DNA of 64,000 nucleotides. It comes from Roseococcus suduntuyensis. Lineage in GTDB: Bacteria; Pseudomonadota; Alphaproteobacteria; Acetobacterales; Acetobacteraceae. This document shows positions 42,716 to 50,984 of this stretch, in pieces. The stretch's first letter is position 1, and each line of letters begins with the position of its first letter. The translations under genes and the position numbers were made by a program. The stretch is from positions 62,001 to 126,000 of the forward strand of contig NZ_JACIDJ010000006.1 in NCBI RefSeq assembly GCF_014196305.1, read 5' to 3'. Below the pieces are notes generated by a model. It saw nothing but the letters and a program-made list of their open reading frames with translations, did not search any database and was not told the DNA's origin.

Positions 42716-43831
42716 ATGGCACGCTGGGAGCGATATGGGGATGAGCGTGGTGGCCGGCGAGGCGACTGGCTCCTGGGCGGGGCCGCGCTGGCGGCGATCC
42801 TGGCGATGGGCGCGAAGAGTTCCCTCACATCATCCCCACGCCCGCCTGTCCCGGCGCAGGGGGCGGTGAACCAGCCCGCCAGGAACCAACCCGCCAGTTC
42901 GGGCGGCGCGGCGCGCAGCCCGTCCGAAATACCCGCTCGCGGCTGGTGGCAGATCCTGAAGCGCACCGCCCAGCAGGCCAATGAGGACCGGCTGATGATG
43001 GAGGCCGCCGCCATCACCTTCTACACCCTGCTGGCGCTGTTCCCCGCGCTGGCGGCGATGGCCTCGCTCTATGCGCTGTGGACGGACCCCGCGACCATCC
43101 AGGGGCACCTTTCCGCGCTGGGCGGCTTCGTCCCGGAAGGCGGCATGCAGATCATCGAGGAGCAGGTGTCGCGCGTGACCGAGACCGCCGGCGGCACGCT
43201 GGGCTTCGGCGCGGTGGTGGGCCTGCTCATCTCGCTGTGGTCGTCCAACCAGGCGGCGAAGGCGATGTTCGATGCGCTGAACATCGTCTACGAGGAGCGC
43301 GAGAAGCGCAGCTTCATCAAGTTCACGGCGGTGACGCTGGCCTTCACCCTCTGCCTCATCCTCTTCGCCATCCTGACCATGATGGCCGTGGTCGCGGTGC
43401 CGGTGGTGCTGGGCATGGTGGGGATGGGCGGCACGGCGGAGACCCTGTTGCGCTACGGCCGCTGGCCGGTGCTGCTGATGCTGGTGGGCCTGGTGCTGGC
43501 CTGCCTCTACCGCTGGGGGCCGAGCCGTGCGAGCGCGAAATGGCGCTGGGTGAGCTGGGGCAGCGCCTTCGCCTCGGTGGCGTGGCTGGGGGGCTCCGCG
43601 GCCTTCTCCTGGTATGTCTCGAATTTCGGCACCTTCAACGAGACCTATGGCTCGCTCGGCGCCGTGGTGGGCTTCATGACCTGGATCTGGCTCTCGGCCT
43701 TGGTCATCCTGCTGGGCGGCGAGCTCAACGCCGAGATGGAGCACCAAACCGCCCGCGACACGACCGACGCACCGGACAAGCCGATGGGCACGCGCCATGC
43801 GGAAATGGCCGACCATGTGGCGGCGAGGTAG
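42716..43831 (+). CDS. YihY/BrkB-family inner-membrane protein
   Basis: 371 aa. The YihY/virulence-factor BrkB domain starts near residue 80 with the characteristic ITFYTLLALFPALAAMASLY helix and continues through LWSSNQAAKAMFDALN and the last GFMTWIWLSALVILLGGELNAEME segment; about six membrane helices. Before it lies an unusual N-terminal extension with one extra hydrophobic stretch (LLGGAALAAILAMGA) and a Pro/Ala/Ser-rich linker (about 35-65). Function of the family is unsettled. I chose ATG 42716; an in-frame start at 42686 is also possible. Confidence 0.9.
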   Translation: MARWERYGDERGGRRGDWLLGGAALAAILAMGAKSSLTSSPRPPVPAQGAVNQPARNQPASSGGAARSPSEIPARGWWQILKRTAQQANEDRLMMEAAAITFYTLLALFPALAAMASLYALWTDPATIQGHLSALGGFVPEGGMQIIEEQVSRVTETAGGTLGFGAVVGLLISLWSSNQAAKAMFDALNIVYEEREKRSFIKFTAVTLAFTLCLILFAILTMMAVVAVPVVLGMVGMGGTAETLLRYGRWPVLLMLVGLVLACLYRWGPSRASAKWRWVSWGSAFASVAWLGGSAAFSWYVSNFGTFNETYGSLGAVVGFMTWIWLSALVILLGGELNAEMEHQTARDTTDAPDKPMGTRHAEMADHVAAR

Positions 43832-43843
43832 GCGGGGCGCGTC

Positions 43844-44596
43844 TCAACCGCCCCCGCGGGCGGTCAGCAACAGGCCCCCCTCCGTCCGCACCCGGACGAA
43901 ATCCACGCCGAAGGCGGCGTCCAGCCGCGCATCCTCGGCCAGGCTCGCCGCCGTCTCCAGCGCCTGCAAGCGGCCCTGGTGCAGCAGGGCCAGGCGGTCG
44001 CAGCCGGCCAGCGCCAGGTTGAGGTCATGCACCACCACGGCCACCGCCGCACCCTCCCGCGCCGCCATGCGCAGCCGCCCCATGAGGGCGAGGGACTGCC
44101 CCACATCCAGCGCCGCCGTCGCCTCGTCGGCCAGCACCACGCCGGGCCGCGTGGCCAGCACCGAGGCGGCCAGCACGCGCGCCCGCTCGCCGCCGGAGAG
44201 GCTTGACCAGCGCCGCTCCAGCAGCCCCGCCACGCCATGCAGGCTGGCCACATCCTCCAGACCCTCGGCGCTGCCGCCCCGCTCCAGTCCCAGGCGCAGC
44301 AGCTCGCGCGCCGTGTAGTCCCAGTGCGGCGCGAAATGCTGCGGCAGGTAGCCCATCCGCCGCGCGCGCTCCCGCGCCGGCCAGTCGGGCAGGGGGCGGC
44401 CGTGCAGCCGAACTTCCCCTGTGAAGGGGCGCAGCAGCCCGGCCATCAGACGCAGCAGCGTGGTCTTGCCCGCGCCATTGGGGCCGATGAGGCCCAGCAC
44501 CTCGCCGGGATGCAGGTCGAAGGTGACGTCTTCCACCAGTGCCGCCGCCCCGGTCCTGTAGCCCAGGCCCCGCAAGTCCAGCGCCGCCTCAGCCAC
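43844..44596 (-). CDS. FecE/BtuD-type ABC transporter ATP-binding protein
   Basis: 250 aa. Walker A GPNGAGKTTLLRLM, Q-loop MGYLPQHFAPHWDY, signature LSGGERARVLAASVL, Walker B VVLADEATAALD and His switch VVVHDLNLALAGCD. It powers the adjacent FecCD-family permease at the inner membrane. The start overlaps the permease gene by eight bases. Nearby cobalamin genes favour corrinoid uptake; iron-siderophore or another metal chelate cannot be excluded. Confidence 0.92.
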   Translation of the reverse strand: MAEAALDLRGLGYRTGAAALVEDVTFDLHPGEVLGLIGPNGAGKTTLLRLMAGLLRPFTGEVRLHGRPLPDWPARERARRMGYLPQHFAPHWDYTARELLRLGLERGGSAEGLEDVASLHGVAGLLERRWSSLSGGERARVLAASVLATRPGVVLADEATAALDVGQSLALMGRLRMAAREGAAVAVVVHDLNLALAGCDRLALLHQGRLQALETAASLAEDARLDAAFGVDFVRVRTEGGLLLTARGGG

Positions 44597-45560
44597 GCCG
44601 CGCCTCCCGCGCCAGCACCAGCAGGAAGAAGGGCGCCCCGATCGCTGCGGTCACCAAGCCAAGCGGGATTTCCGCGGGCGGCAGCAGGGCCCGCGCCGCG
44701 CCGTCGCAGAGCATGGCCAGCCCCGCGCCGATGGCGGCCGCGCGCGGCAGCAGCCCCCGATGCAGCGGCCCGGAGGTCCAGCGCGCCAGATGCGGCGCCA
44801 TCAGCCCCACGAAGCCCACCAGCCCGCCCCACACCACGCTGACCGCCACGACGAAGGCGCCGGCCAGCACCGCCAGCGCCACGAAGCGCCGCACCGGCAG
44901 GCCGAAGGATTCCGCCACGGCCTCGCCCAGGCCCAGCAAATCGAGCCCCCGCGCCAGCGCGAGGCACAGGGCCAGCGCCGCCGCCGTCAGCGCGGCCAGG
45001 ACTGCCAGCTCCGGCCAGGAGGGCGTCTGCACGCCCCCCAGCGCCCAGGCCAGCACGGCCTGCAGGCTCACCGTCTCGTCCGACAGCGCCAGCATCAGGA
45101 AGGAGCGCACCGCCCCCAGCAGCGCCGCGACCGCGACGCCCGCCAGCAGCAACGTCGCGACGGAGGTGCCATCGGCCAGCCGCGCCAGCGCCAGCACCAG
45201 CCAGGTGGCCCCCCATGCGCCGCAGAAGGCCAGCATCGGAAGGGACAACCATTGCGGCAGCGGCAGCGCGACCAGCAGCGCCACCGTCGCCCCCACCGCA
45301 GCGCCCCCCGCGCTGCCCAGCAGATAGGGCTCGGCCAGCGGGTTGCGGAACACGCCCTGGAACACCGCGCCGCCCAGCGCCAGCAGCGCCCCCACGCAGC
45401 CCGCCGCCAGCACGCGCGGCAGGCGCCATTGCCACAGCAATTGTCCCAGGGGCTGCGTGGGGTCGGCCAGCAGCGACCATGCCTCGGCCGGCGTCAGCGT
45501 CACCGCCCCCAGCATCAGCCCGGCCAGCAGGCCGAGCGGTGGCAGCAGCCAGGCGATCAT
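44589..45560 (-). CDS. FecCD/BtuC-type ABC transporter permease
   Basis: 323 aa, about nine to ten membrane helices. WQWRLPRVLAAGCVGALLALGGAVFQG and FRNPLAEPYLLGSAGGAAVG are the hallmark segments of FecCD permeases (the first interrupted here only for length: it spans residues about 44-70). The C-terminal VVWGGLVGFVGLMAPHLAR is the ATPase-coupling loop. ATG 45560 overlaps the binding-protein stop by four bases. The frame stays open upstream, but only as a shadow of the binding-protein gene. Confidence 0.92.
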   Translation of the reverse strand: MIAWLLPPLGLLAGLMLGAVTLTPAEAWSLLADPTQPLGQLLWQWRLPRVLAAGCVGALLALGGAVFQGVFRNPLAEPYLLGSAGGAAVGATVALLVALPLPQWLSLPMLAFCGAWGATWLVLALARLADGTSVATLLLAGVAVAALLGAVRSFLMLALSDETVSLQAVLAWALGGVQTPSWPELAVLAALTAAALALCLALARGLDLLGLGEAVAESFGLPVRRFVALAVLAGAFVVAVSVVWGGLVGFVGLMAPHLARWTSGPLHRGLLPRAAAIGAGLAMLCDGAARALLPPAEIPLGLVTAAIGAPFFLLVLAREARRG

Positions 45561-46453
45561 GCCGCCGTCCCGTGCAGCAACTGCGCCAGGCTCTCCACCC
45601 CGTCCACCACGCGCGGGCCGGGGATGAGGAATTGCGCGCGGCTGACCACGTGCACGCGGCCCGCGCGCACGGCCGACAGCGCCGCGAAGGCGGTGCGGCG
45701 CGGGACTTCCGCCGCCTGGTCCGGGCGCCCGGCCACCAGGTAGAAGGCGGGGTCGGCGCGCAGGATGGCCTCGCCCGAGACGAGGGGCGGGCCGTTGGCC
45801 GACAGTTCCGGAAACACGCTCTCCCCCCCCGCCAGCCGAATGGCGTCGAAGGAATAGCTGCCCGGGCGGAGGGTGCCATAGACGCCGCGCCCGGTGCTGG
45901 AGGTCTCCATGAACACCCGCACGGGCGCGCGCCCCGCCAGCCGCGCCCGCACGGCGCCGAGCCGCGCCTCCAGCCGCGCCACCAGCGCTTCCGCTACGCC
46001 CTCCTGCCCCGTGGCCATTCCCAGCAGGCGGAGGTTGGCGAAGACCTGGGGCAGGTCGCGGTGGGTCACCACCAGCACCGGCACGCCGATGCGCGTCATG
46101 GGTTCGGTCAGCGCATGGGCGGCATTGCGGGCGGGCGTCATCACCACGAGATCCGCTTCGAGTCGCGCGATGGCCTCGGCCGAGAAGCCGAGCCGCCCGC
46201 CCACCAGCGGCAGGCCCTGCACCTCGGGGGGGAAGTGGGTGTAGGCCTCGATGCCCACCACGCGGTCCAGCGCGCCGATGGCGGCCAGCATCTCGGTGTT
46301 CGAGGCGAAGATGGCGACGATCCGACGTGGGGGGGCCGCGATGACGACGCGCCGCCCCAGCCCATCCGTCAGCGCGCGCGGCCATGACCCCGCCCGCGCG
46401 AAACCGGGGACGAGGAGTGGCGCGGCCAGCAGCGCGCGGCGCGGCAGCGTCAG
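45557..46453 (-). CDS. BtuF/FecB-type periplasmic binding protein, probable CTG start
   Basis: 298 aa from CTG 46453, which overlaps the TonB-receptor stop as CTGA. No ATG, GTG or TTG in this frame gives a signal peptide: the next ATG, near 46291, would remove the first 54 residues, and anything upstream lies deep within the receptor gene. From CTG the protein reads as a twin-Arg-like export signal (TLPRRALLAAPLLVPGFARA) followed by the helical-backbone binding fold: VVIAAPPRRIVAIFASNTEM, RLEADLVVMTP, FMETSSTG and the C-terminal VHVVSRAQFLIPGP. It delivers the chelate to the FecCD-type permease. Confidence 0.86.
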   Translation of the reverse strand: MTLPRRALLAAPLLVPGFARAGSWPRALTDGLGRRVVIAAPPRRIVAIFASNTEMLAAIGALDRVVGIEAYTHFPPEVQGLPLVGGRLGFSAEAIARLEADLVVMTPARNAAHALTEPMTRIGVPVLVVTHRDLPQVFANLRLLGMATGQEGVAEALVARLEARLGAVRARLAGRAPVRVFMETSSTGRGVYGTLRPGSYSFDAIRLAGGESVFPELSANGPPLVSGEAILRADPAFYLVAGRPDQAAEVPRRTAFAALSAVRAGRVHVVSRAQFLIPGPRVVDGVESLAQLLHGTAA

Positions 46454-48636
46454 AATGTGACGCGCATCCCGGCCGTGAACTCGCGCCCCGGCATCGAATT
46501 GCCGAGCCCGCCATTGGACAGGCGCGCATCCCCCAGGAAGGGCTGCCCCGCCGTCGCGATGAAGAGCGCGTGGTTGTTCACGTCGAACAGGTTGTTGATG
46601 GCGCCGAAGATCCGCAAGCCCGGCGCCTGCTCGGGCAGGGGCTGGAAGCTGCCGCGCAGGTTCCACACCCAGAAGGGGCCCTTGCGGTGGATGTATTCGC
46701 GGAAGGGCTCCGCGGCCGGGATCAGCAGGTTCTCCTCGGTGTCGTAGTGGACGGGGCCGCGCAGGATGCCCAGCACCGAGACATCCCAGCGCGCCTGGCC
46801 CACCGTGGTGCCGATGGCCGCCTGGTAGCGATACATGCGCTGCGCCGTGCGCGTGTTCACCGTGGGGCCGAGCCGCGCGCCCTCGTCGATCATGTCGAAG
46901 TTCCAGGACGCATTGGCGAAGGCCGTCCAGCGCCAGCCCTGGACGCCGAAGGCGCGCGCCATGTCGGCCTGGAACTGCACCTCCAGCCCGCGCACCAGGA
47001 TGTCGCCGGGGTTGTTCACATAGTCCGAGGTATTGGCCACGCCGGCCCGCGCGCGGGTGGTGATGCGGTCATGGATGGTGTTCTGGAACAGCGCCACATC
47101 GGCGCGCCAGCCGGGGCGGAACAGGGCGGCACCGACTTCATATTGCGTGCTGGTCTCGGGGCGCAGGTTCGGGTTGCCGAAGACGCGCCCGCCGCCCAGC
47201 GCGGTGAAGTCCGCCGCGAGGTCGGTGGCGGTCGGCGCGCGGAACCCCGTGGCCGCATTGGCGCGCAGCACCGCGCCCTCCGCCACGCGCAGGCTGGCGC
47301 CGGCCGACCAGGTGGTGGCCTCGTAATCCGCGCTCCGCAGGCGCAGCGCCGGCAGGTTGGGGGTTGCGTCCACCTGGGTCTCGCCCCAGGTCCGGCGCAC
47401 GCCGCCGCGCAGCGTCAGCCGGTCATCCCATAGGCGCTGCGACAATTCCGCGAAGAGGCCCAGCGTCCGTTCTGTCTGGTCATTGTCGTAGGGCGGCACC
47501 TGGGTGGTGATGCCGCTGCCGGGCAGCCCCACGCGCCAGCGGGTGGAGCGCAGGGTGGAATGCTCGAGGTCGAGCCCCGTGACCAGCTCCGCTCCCTGCC
47601 ACAGCCGCATGGAGGGCTGCAGGCGCAGGCCCAGTATGTCCAGCGTGCGGTGGTTGCGGTCCGCGTCGGTGCCGATCACCGGCAGGCCGGTGCCCCCCCG
47701 CTGGATGGGGGAGCGCCAGCGGAAATGGTCCACGTCGCGCACCGCGTAGAACTGGCCGAACCAGCGATACCGCCCATCCTCCGTGCCGCCATCCAGCGTG
47801 ACATCGGCCGAGGCGTTGGTGCGGTCGTCGCGGTTGGTGGTGTTCCAGGAGGAGCCGCGGAAGCCCGCATCATAGGTGCCGTCGGTCCGCAGCGTGACGC
47901 CCACGCGCCCGAGGCCGGTCTGCACGCCCAAGGCGCCCAGCGCCCCCAGCCGGTTCCATTGCGTGCCCGCCTGCTCGCCCCCGCCGCCCGCGCGGTAGGA
48001 ATCGCGCCGGCCGCCGGCGAAGCCCAGGTAGTAGTCCACGCCGGCGCCCTCCAGCGCGCCGCCATAGCCCGCCCGGCCTTCGACCAGACCCCAGGAGCCG
48101 CCGCGGATTTCCGCCCGCCCGCCCGGCGAGTTCACCCCGTCCCGCAAGATCAGGTTGATGACGCCGCCGAGCGCCTGGCTGCCATAGACCACGCTGGCCG
48201 GGCCGCGGATCACCTCGATGCGAGCCACTTCGGAAGGGCTGAGCTTCGACAGGTTCGCCGTGCCCGCGCGCCGCCCATTCACCAGCACCAGCACCTGGCT
48301 GCGGAAGTCACGCCCCTGGCCGTCGGTGGCGCCGCCGCGGATGTTGATGCTGGTCTGCGCCGGCGTCCATTCGCTGAAGAAGCCGACCGCGTTCTCGGCC
48401 AGCAGGTCCGTCAGGTTTTGGGCGGTGCTGGCGCGGATGGTGGCTTCGTCAATCACCTGCACGGTGCCGGCCAGCGCGGAGCGCGGCTCCGGCCGGCGCG
48501 TGGCGGTCACCACCACCTCGTCCAGGCTGGCCGTGGCGGGCAGTCGCACCTCGGGCCCCGTGCCCTGCGCGCGGAGGGAGGTGGCGGGCAGGCCCAGCAC
48601 GGCCAGCGCCGAGCCGGCGAGGAGAAGCTGTCGCAT
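46450..48636 (-). CDS. TonB-dependent outer-membrane receptor (BtuB-like)
   Basis: 728 aa. Signal peptide (MRQLLLAGSALAVLGL, cleavage near SLRAQ), a TonB box followed by the plug: SLDEVVVTATRRPEP, LTDLLAENAVGFFSEWTP, INIRGG, RIEVIRGPASVVYGSQALGG; then the 22-strand barrel ending in the terminal-aromatic MRVTF. The plug resembles BtuB and other vitamin/metal-chelate receptors. It starts four bases after the methyltransferase stop. Substrate by context is cobalamin; no riboswitch precedes this operon, which instead shares a palindrome with a Fur-family gene. Confidence 0.9.
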   Translation of the reverse strand: MRQLLLAGSALAVLGLPATSLRAQGTGPEVRLPATASLDEVVVTATRRPEPRSALAGTVQVIDEATIRASTAQNLTDLLAENAVGFFSEWTPAQTSINIRGGATDGQGRDFRSQVLVLVNGRRAGTANLSKLSPSEVARIEVIRGPASVVYGSQALGGVINLILRDGVNSPGGRAEIRGGSWGLVEGRAGYGGALEGAGVDYYLGFAGGRRDSYRAGGGGEQAGTQWNRLGALGALGVQTGLGRVGVTLRTDGTYDAGFRGSSWNTTNRDDRTNASADVTLDGGTEDGRYRWFGQFYAVRDVDHFRWRSPIQRGGTGLPVIGTDADRNHRTLDILGLRLQPSMRLWQGAELVTGLDLEHSTLRSTRWRVGLPGSGITTQVPPYDNDQTERTLGLFAELSQRLWDDRLTLRGGVRRTWGETQVDATPNLPALRLRSADYEATTWSAGASLRVAEGAVLRANAATGFRAPTATDLAADFTALGGGRVFGNPNLRPETSTQYEVGAALFRPGWRADVALFQNTIHDRITTRARAGVANTSDYVNNPGDILVRGLEVQFQADMARAFGVQGWRWTAFANASWNFDMIDEGARLGPTVNTRTAQRMYRYQAAIGTTVGQARWDVSVLGILRGPVHYDTEENLLIPAAEPFREYIHRKGPFWVWNLRGSFQPLPEQAPGLRIFGAINNLFDVNNHALFIATAGQPFLGDARLSNGGLGNSMPGREFTAGMRVTF

Positions 48637-48640
48637 CGGT

Positions 48641-49426
48641 TCAGAGATTCCAGAGGAGAAGGGCGGAGACCTTGGGGGCGGCGAGTTCGACGCCGCCGCA
48701 GGGCAGGGGGCGCGCGGCCGCCTCCACCGCCGCGCGGCAGGCGGCGTACGGGCGGGAGAGCTGGGCGGCGCAATAGCGCGTGGCGGCGTCGAGCCCCTCG
48801 AAGCGCGCGCGGAAGGTCCAGGGGGCGAGGCGGATGTCGTGCGGCTGGTCCGGCCCCAGGGCGGCCATGACGCCGCGCAGCGCGGGCGTCTCGTCCTCGC
48901 CATGCAGGGTGGCGGGCAGGGCGCCGGCCAGGCACCAGCGGCGCGGGCCGTGCTGGGCCGGCACCACCCAGGCCACCCGCCCCCGCGCGAGCGCCCGCAT
49001 GTGGCCGAGCAGCGCGCGCGGCGCCTGGAGCGTGCCGCCGATATTGGCGGCGAAGGCCCAATGGTGCGGGGCGAGGCCCAGCTCGGGCAGGGCTTCCCAG
49101 CAGGCGTTCAGTGGGCGCAGGGCGGGACGGCCCGTCCGTCGCAGCCGACCCAGCCTGGCGCGCAGGTAGCGGTTGGGCTCCAGCGCGGTCCAGGCCGCGG
49201 TGGCTGGCAGCCAGGGCAAGACCGGGTGGCCGGCACCGGCGCCGATGTCCAGCAGGCTCTCCGGCGCTTCGCCGCGCAGGGCGCCGGCGATGGCCGCGCC
49301 ATAGTCGGAGCGGTCCAGCGCCCGCGCGTAGAAGCGCGCGGCGTGGTCGGGCCAGACGGAACCTCGGCCCGCATTCGGGTAGAGGCTGCCCTCCGGGTGC
49401 TGATCGGGGTTAGACTGCGGTGTCAT
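48641..49426 (-). CDS. SAM-dependent methyltransferase-like protein heading the TonB/ABC operon
   Basis: 261 aa. LLDIGAGAGHPVLPWL (about residues 58-73) is a class I SAM-binding loop, followed by AWTALEPNRYLRARL as strand 2. The rest is Ala/Arg/Leu-rich without a motif that fixes a substrate. It is the first gene of the minus-strand receptor/ABC series, four bases before the receptor gene, and its ATG is only 28 bp from the divergent Fur-family ATG. A role in modifying an imported corrinoid or metallophore is possible but unsupported. Confidence 0.78.
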   Translation of the reverse strand: MTPQSNPDQHPEGSLYPNAGRGSVWPDHAARFYARALDRSDYGAAIAGALRGEAPESLLDIGAGAGHPVLPWLPATAAWTALEPNRYLRARLGRLRRTGRPALRPLNACWEALPELGLAPHHWAFAANIGGTLQAPRALLGHMRALARGRVAWVVPAQHGPRRWCLAGALPATLHGEDETPALRGVMAALGPDQPHDIRLAPWTFRARFEGLDAATRYCAAQLSRPYAACRAAVEAAARPLPCGGVELAAPKVSALLLWNL

Positions 49427-49437
49427 CCGGCCGATCC

Positions 49438-49452
49438 TGTGATAAGATCACA
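49438..49452. promoter_or_regulatory. palindrome in the 28-bp gap between the Fur-family gene and the receptor operon
   Basis: Perfect arms TGTGAT (49438-49443) and ATCACA (49447-49452) with an AAG centre occupy half of the 28-bp space between two divergent start codons (49426 and 49455). Any protein bound here would block both transcription starts. TAAGAT (49443-49448) could serve as a -10 box for a nearly leaderless plus-strand mRNA. The likely ligand is the adjacent Fur-family regulator, or a CRP-like protein given the TGTGA/TCACA halves. Confidence 0.7.
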
Positions 49453-49454
49453 TC

Positions 49455-49961
49455 ATGTGCAAGAGCATCCCCTTTCCGCGTTCGCTCTCCGCCTCGGCGC
49501 GGGGCGAATTTTTCGCCAGCGCCGCCGCGCCGCCGCTGTCGCGCAACCAGGCGCTGGTGATGGGCGTGCTGCGCGCCGAGACGGGCCGGGCGCTCACCGC
49601 CTATGAGGTGCTGGAACGCCTGCGCCCCGAGGGAATCCGCGGGCCGCAGACGGTGTATCGCGCGCTGGACGCGCTGCGCGAGGCCGGGCTGATCCATCGC
49701 ATCGAGAGCCTGAACGCCTACACTTCCGCCGTCAGCGCGCGGCCGAGCTGCGGCTGCACCCCCGCCCCCTATGACGACCACGCCCATCCCAGCGCCTTCG
49801 CCGTCTGCCGTGGATGCGGCGCGGTGAATGACCTGGAGGACGCGGCGCTGGCGGCCGTGCTGGGTGTCGCGGCCGATGGCAGCGGCTATGCGGTGGAGCG
49901 CAGCGTGGTGGAACTGGTGGGCACCTGCCCGGACTGCGCCCGGGCGGCGATGGAGGCCTGA
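49455..49961 (+). CDS. Fur-family metalloregulator (Zur-like)
   Basis: 168 aa. The N-terminal winged helix (residues about 25-85; LTAYEVLERLR, GPQTVYRALDALREAGLIHRI) and the C-terminal dimer domain with metal-site His cluster DDHAHPSAFAVC and structural-zinc cysteines CRGCG and CPDC match the Fur superfamily, closest in look to Zur. An extra Cys pair lies in SCGCTP. It is followed after 9 bp by cobC and then cobD, so it appears to be part of a cobalamin-gene operon, an unusual setting. Effector metal (Zn, Co or Fe) cannot be read from sequence. Confidence 0.88.
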   Translation: MCKSIPFPRSLSASARGEFFASAAAPPLSRNQALVMGVLRAETGRALTAYEVLERLRPEGIRGPQTVYRALDALREAGLIHRIESLNAYTSAVSARPSCGCTPAPYDDHAHPSAFAVCRGCGAVNDLEDAALAAVLGVAADGSGYAVERSVVELVGTCPDCARAAMEA

Positions 49962-49970
49962 TCGCGCGGC

Positions 49971-50984
49971 GTGAATGTGATGGTATTCAATAACGTTGGT
50001 GATCCGGCCCCGCCGCATGGCGGCAACCTCGCCGCCGCGCGGCGATGCTTTCCGGGGGCGCCGGAGCCGTTTCTCGACCTTTCCACCGGCATCGCTCCGC
50101 GCGCCTATCCGCTGCCGCCTTTGCCGCCGGAAGCCCTGACACGCCTGCCCGAACCCTCCGACCATGCGGCCCTCTGCGCGTTGGCGGCGCGGCGCTGGGG
50201 CGTGCCGGCGGGGGCACGGGTGGTGGCCGCCCCCGGCACGCAGATCCTGCTGCCCATGATCGCGGCGCTGCGCCCGCCGGGCGAGGCGCGCATCCTGGGC
50301 CCCACCTATGCCGAGCACGCCCGCGCCGCCGCCCTGGCCGGACATGCGGTGCGCGAGGTGCCGGTGCTGGAGGTGCTGACGCCGGCCAGGGTCGTGGTGG
50401 TGGTGAACCCCGACAACCCGACCGGCCGCGTGCTGCCCTTTGCCACGCTGGACGCCCTGGCCGCCACCCAGCGCGCCACGGACGGGCTGCTGGTGGTGGA
50501 CGAAGCCTTCCTGGATGCCGCGCCGGACCTGCCGACCGCCCTGCCGCTGGTGCCTGGGGGCGGGGTGGTGGTGCTGCGCTCCTTCGGCAAGTTCCATGGA
50601 CTGGCCGGGCTGCGGCTGGGCTTCGCCGTGGCGCCCGAGGCCATCGCGGCCCGGCTGGAGGCGCTGCTCGGTCCTTGGGCCGTGGCGGGGCCGGCCCTGC
50701 ATGCGGGGCTCGCGGCGCTGGCCGATGAGGGCTGGGCGGCGGCGCAGCGCCAACGGCTCCACGCTGCGTCGGCACGGCTCGATGCGGTGCTGACGGCCGC
50801 GGGCCTCGCGGTGCTGGGCGGCACGCCGCTGTTCCGCTTCGTGGCGGCACCCCCCGGCACGGGCGCCCGCCTGGGCCGCGCCGGCATCCTGGTGCGCGAA
50901 TTCCCCCATTGGCCAGATCGGCTGCGCCTGGGCCTGCCGCCCGACGAGGCCGGCTTCGCGCGGCTGGCCGCTGCGCTGGCGTGA
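49971..50984 (+). CDS. cobC: threonine-phosphate decarboxylase / cobalamin aminotransferase-like CobC
   Basis: 337 aa. A PLP fold-type I enzyme that makes (R)-1-amino-2-propanol phosphate for the corrinoid side chain. It starts with the family pattern PPHGGNLAAARRCFP and FLDLSTGIAPRAYP, has VVNPDNPTGRVLP and RSFGKFHGLAGLRLGF, where the Lys binds PLP. The start is GTG 49971 or the in-frame ATG 49980; neither has a strong ribosome-binding site. It overlaps cobD by four bases (GTGA). Symbol follows Pseudomonas denitrificans usage (cobD in Salmonella). Confidence 0.92.
   Translation: MNVMVFNNVGDPAPPHGGNLAAARRCFPGAPEPFLDLSTGIAPRAYPLPPLPPEALTRLPEPSDHAALCALAARRWGVPAGARVVAAPGTQILLPMIAALRPPGEARILGPTYAEHARAAALAGHAVREVPVLEVLTPARVVVVVNPDNPTGRVLPFATLDALAATQRATDGLLVVDEAFLDAAPDLPTALPLVPGGGVVVLRSFGKFHGLAGLRLGFAVAPEAIAARLEALLGPWAVAGPALHAGLAALADEGWAAAQRQRLHAASARLDAVLTAAGLAVLGGTPLFRFVAAPPGTGARLGRAGILVREFPHWPDRLRLGLPPDEAGFARLAAALA

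Noticed and set aside
49438-49452. Canonical CRP site
   Set aside because: The TGTGA and TCACA halves are separated by five bases, not six, so a normal CRP fit is unlikely; left as an unassigned palindrome.
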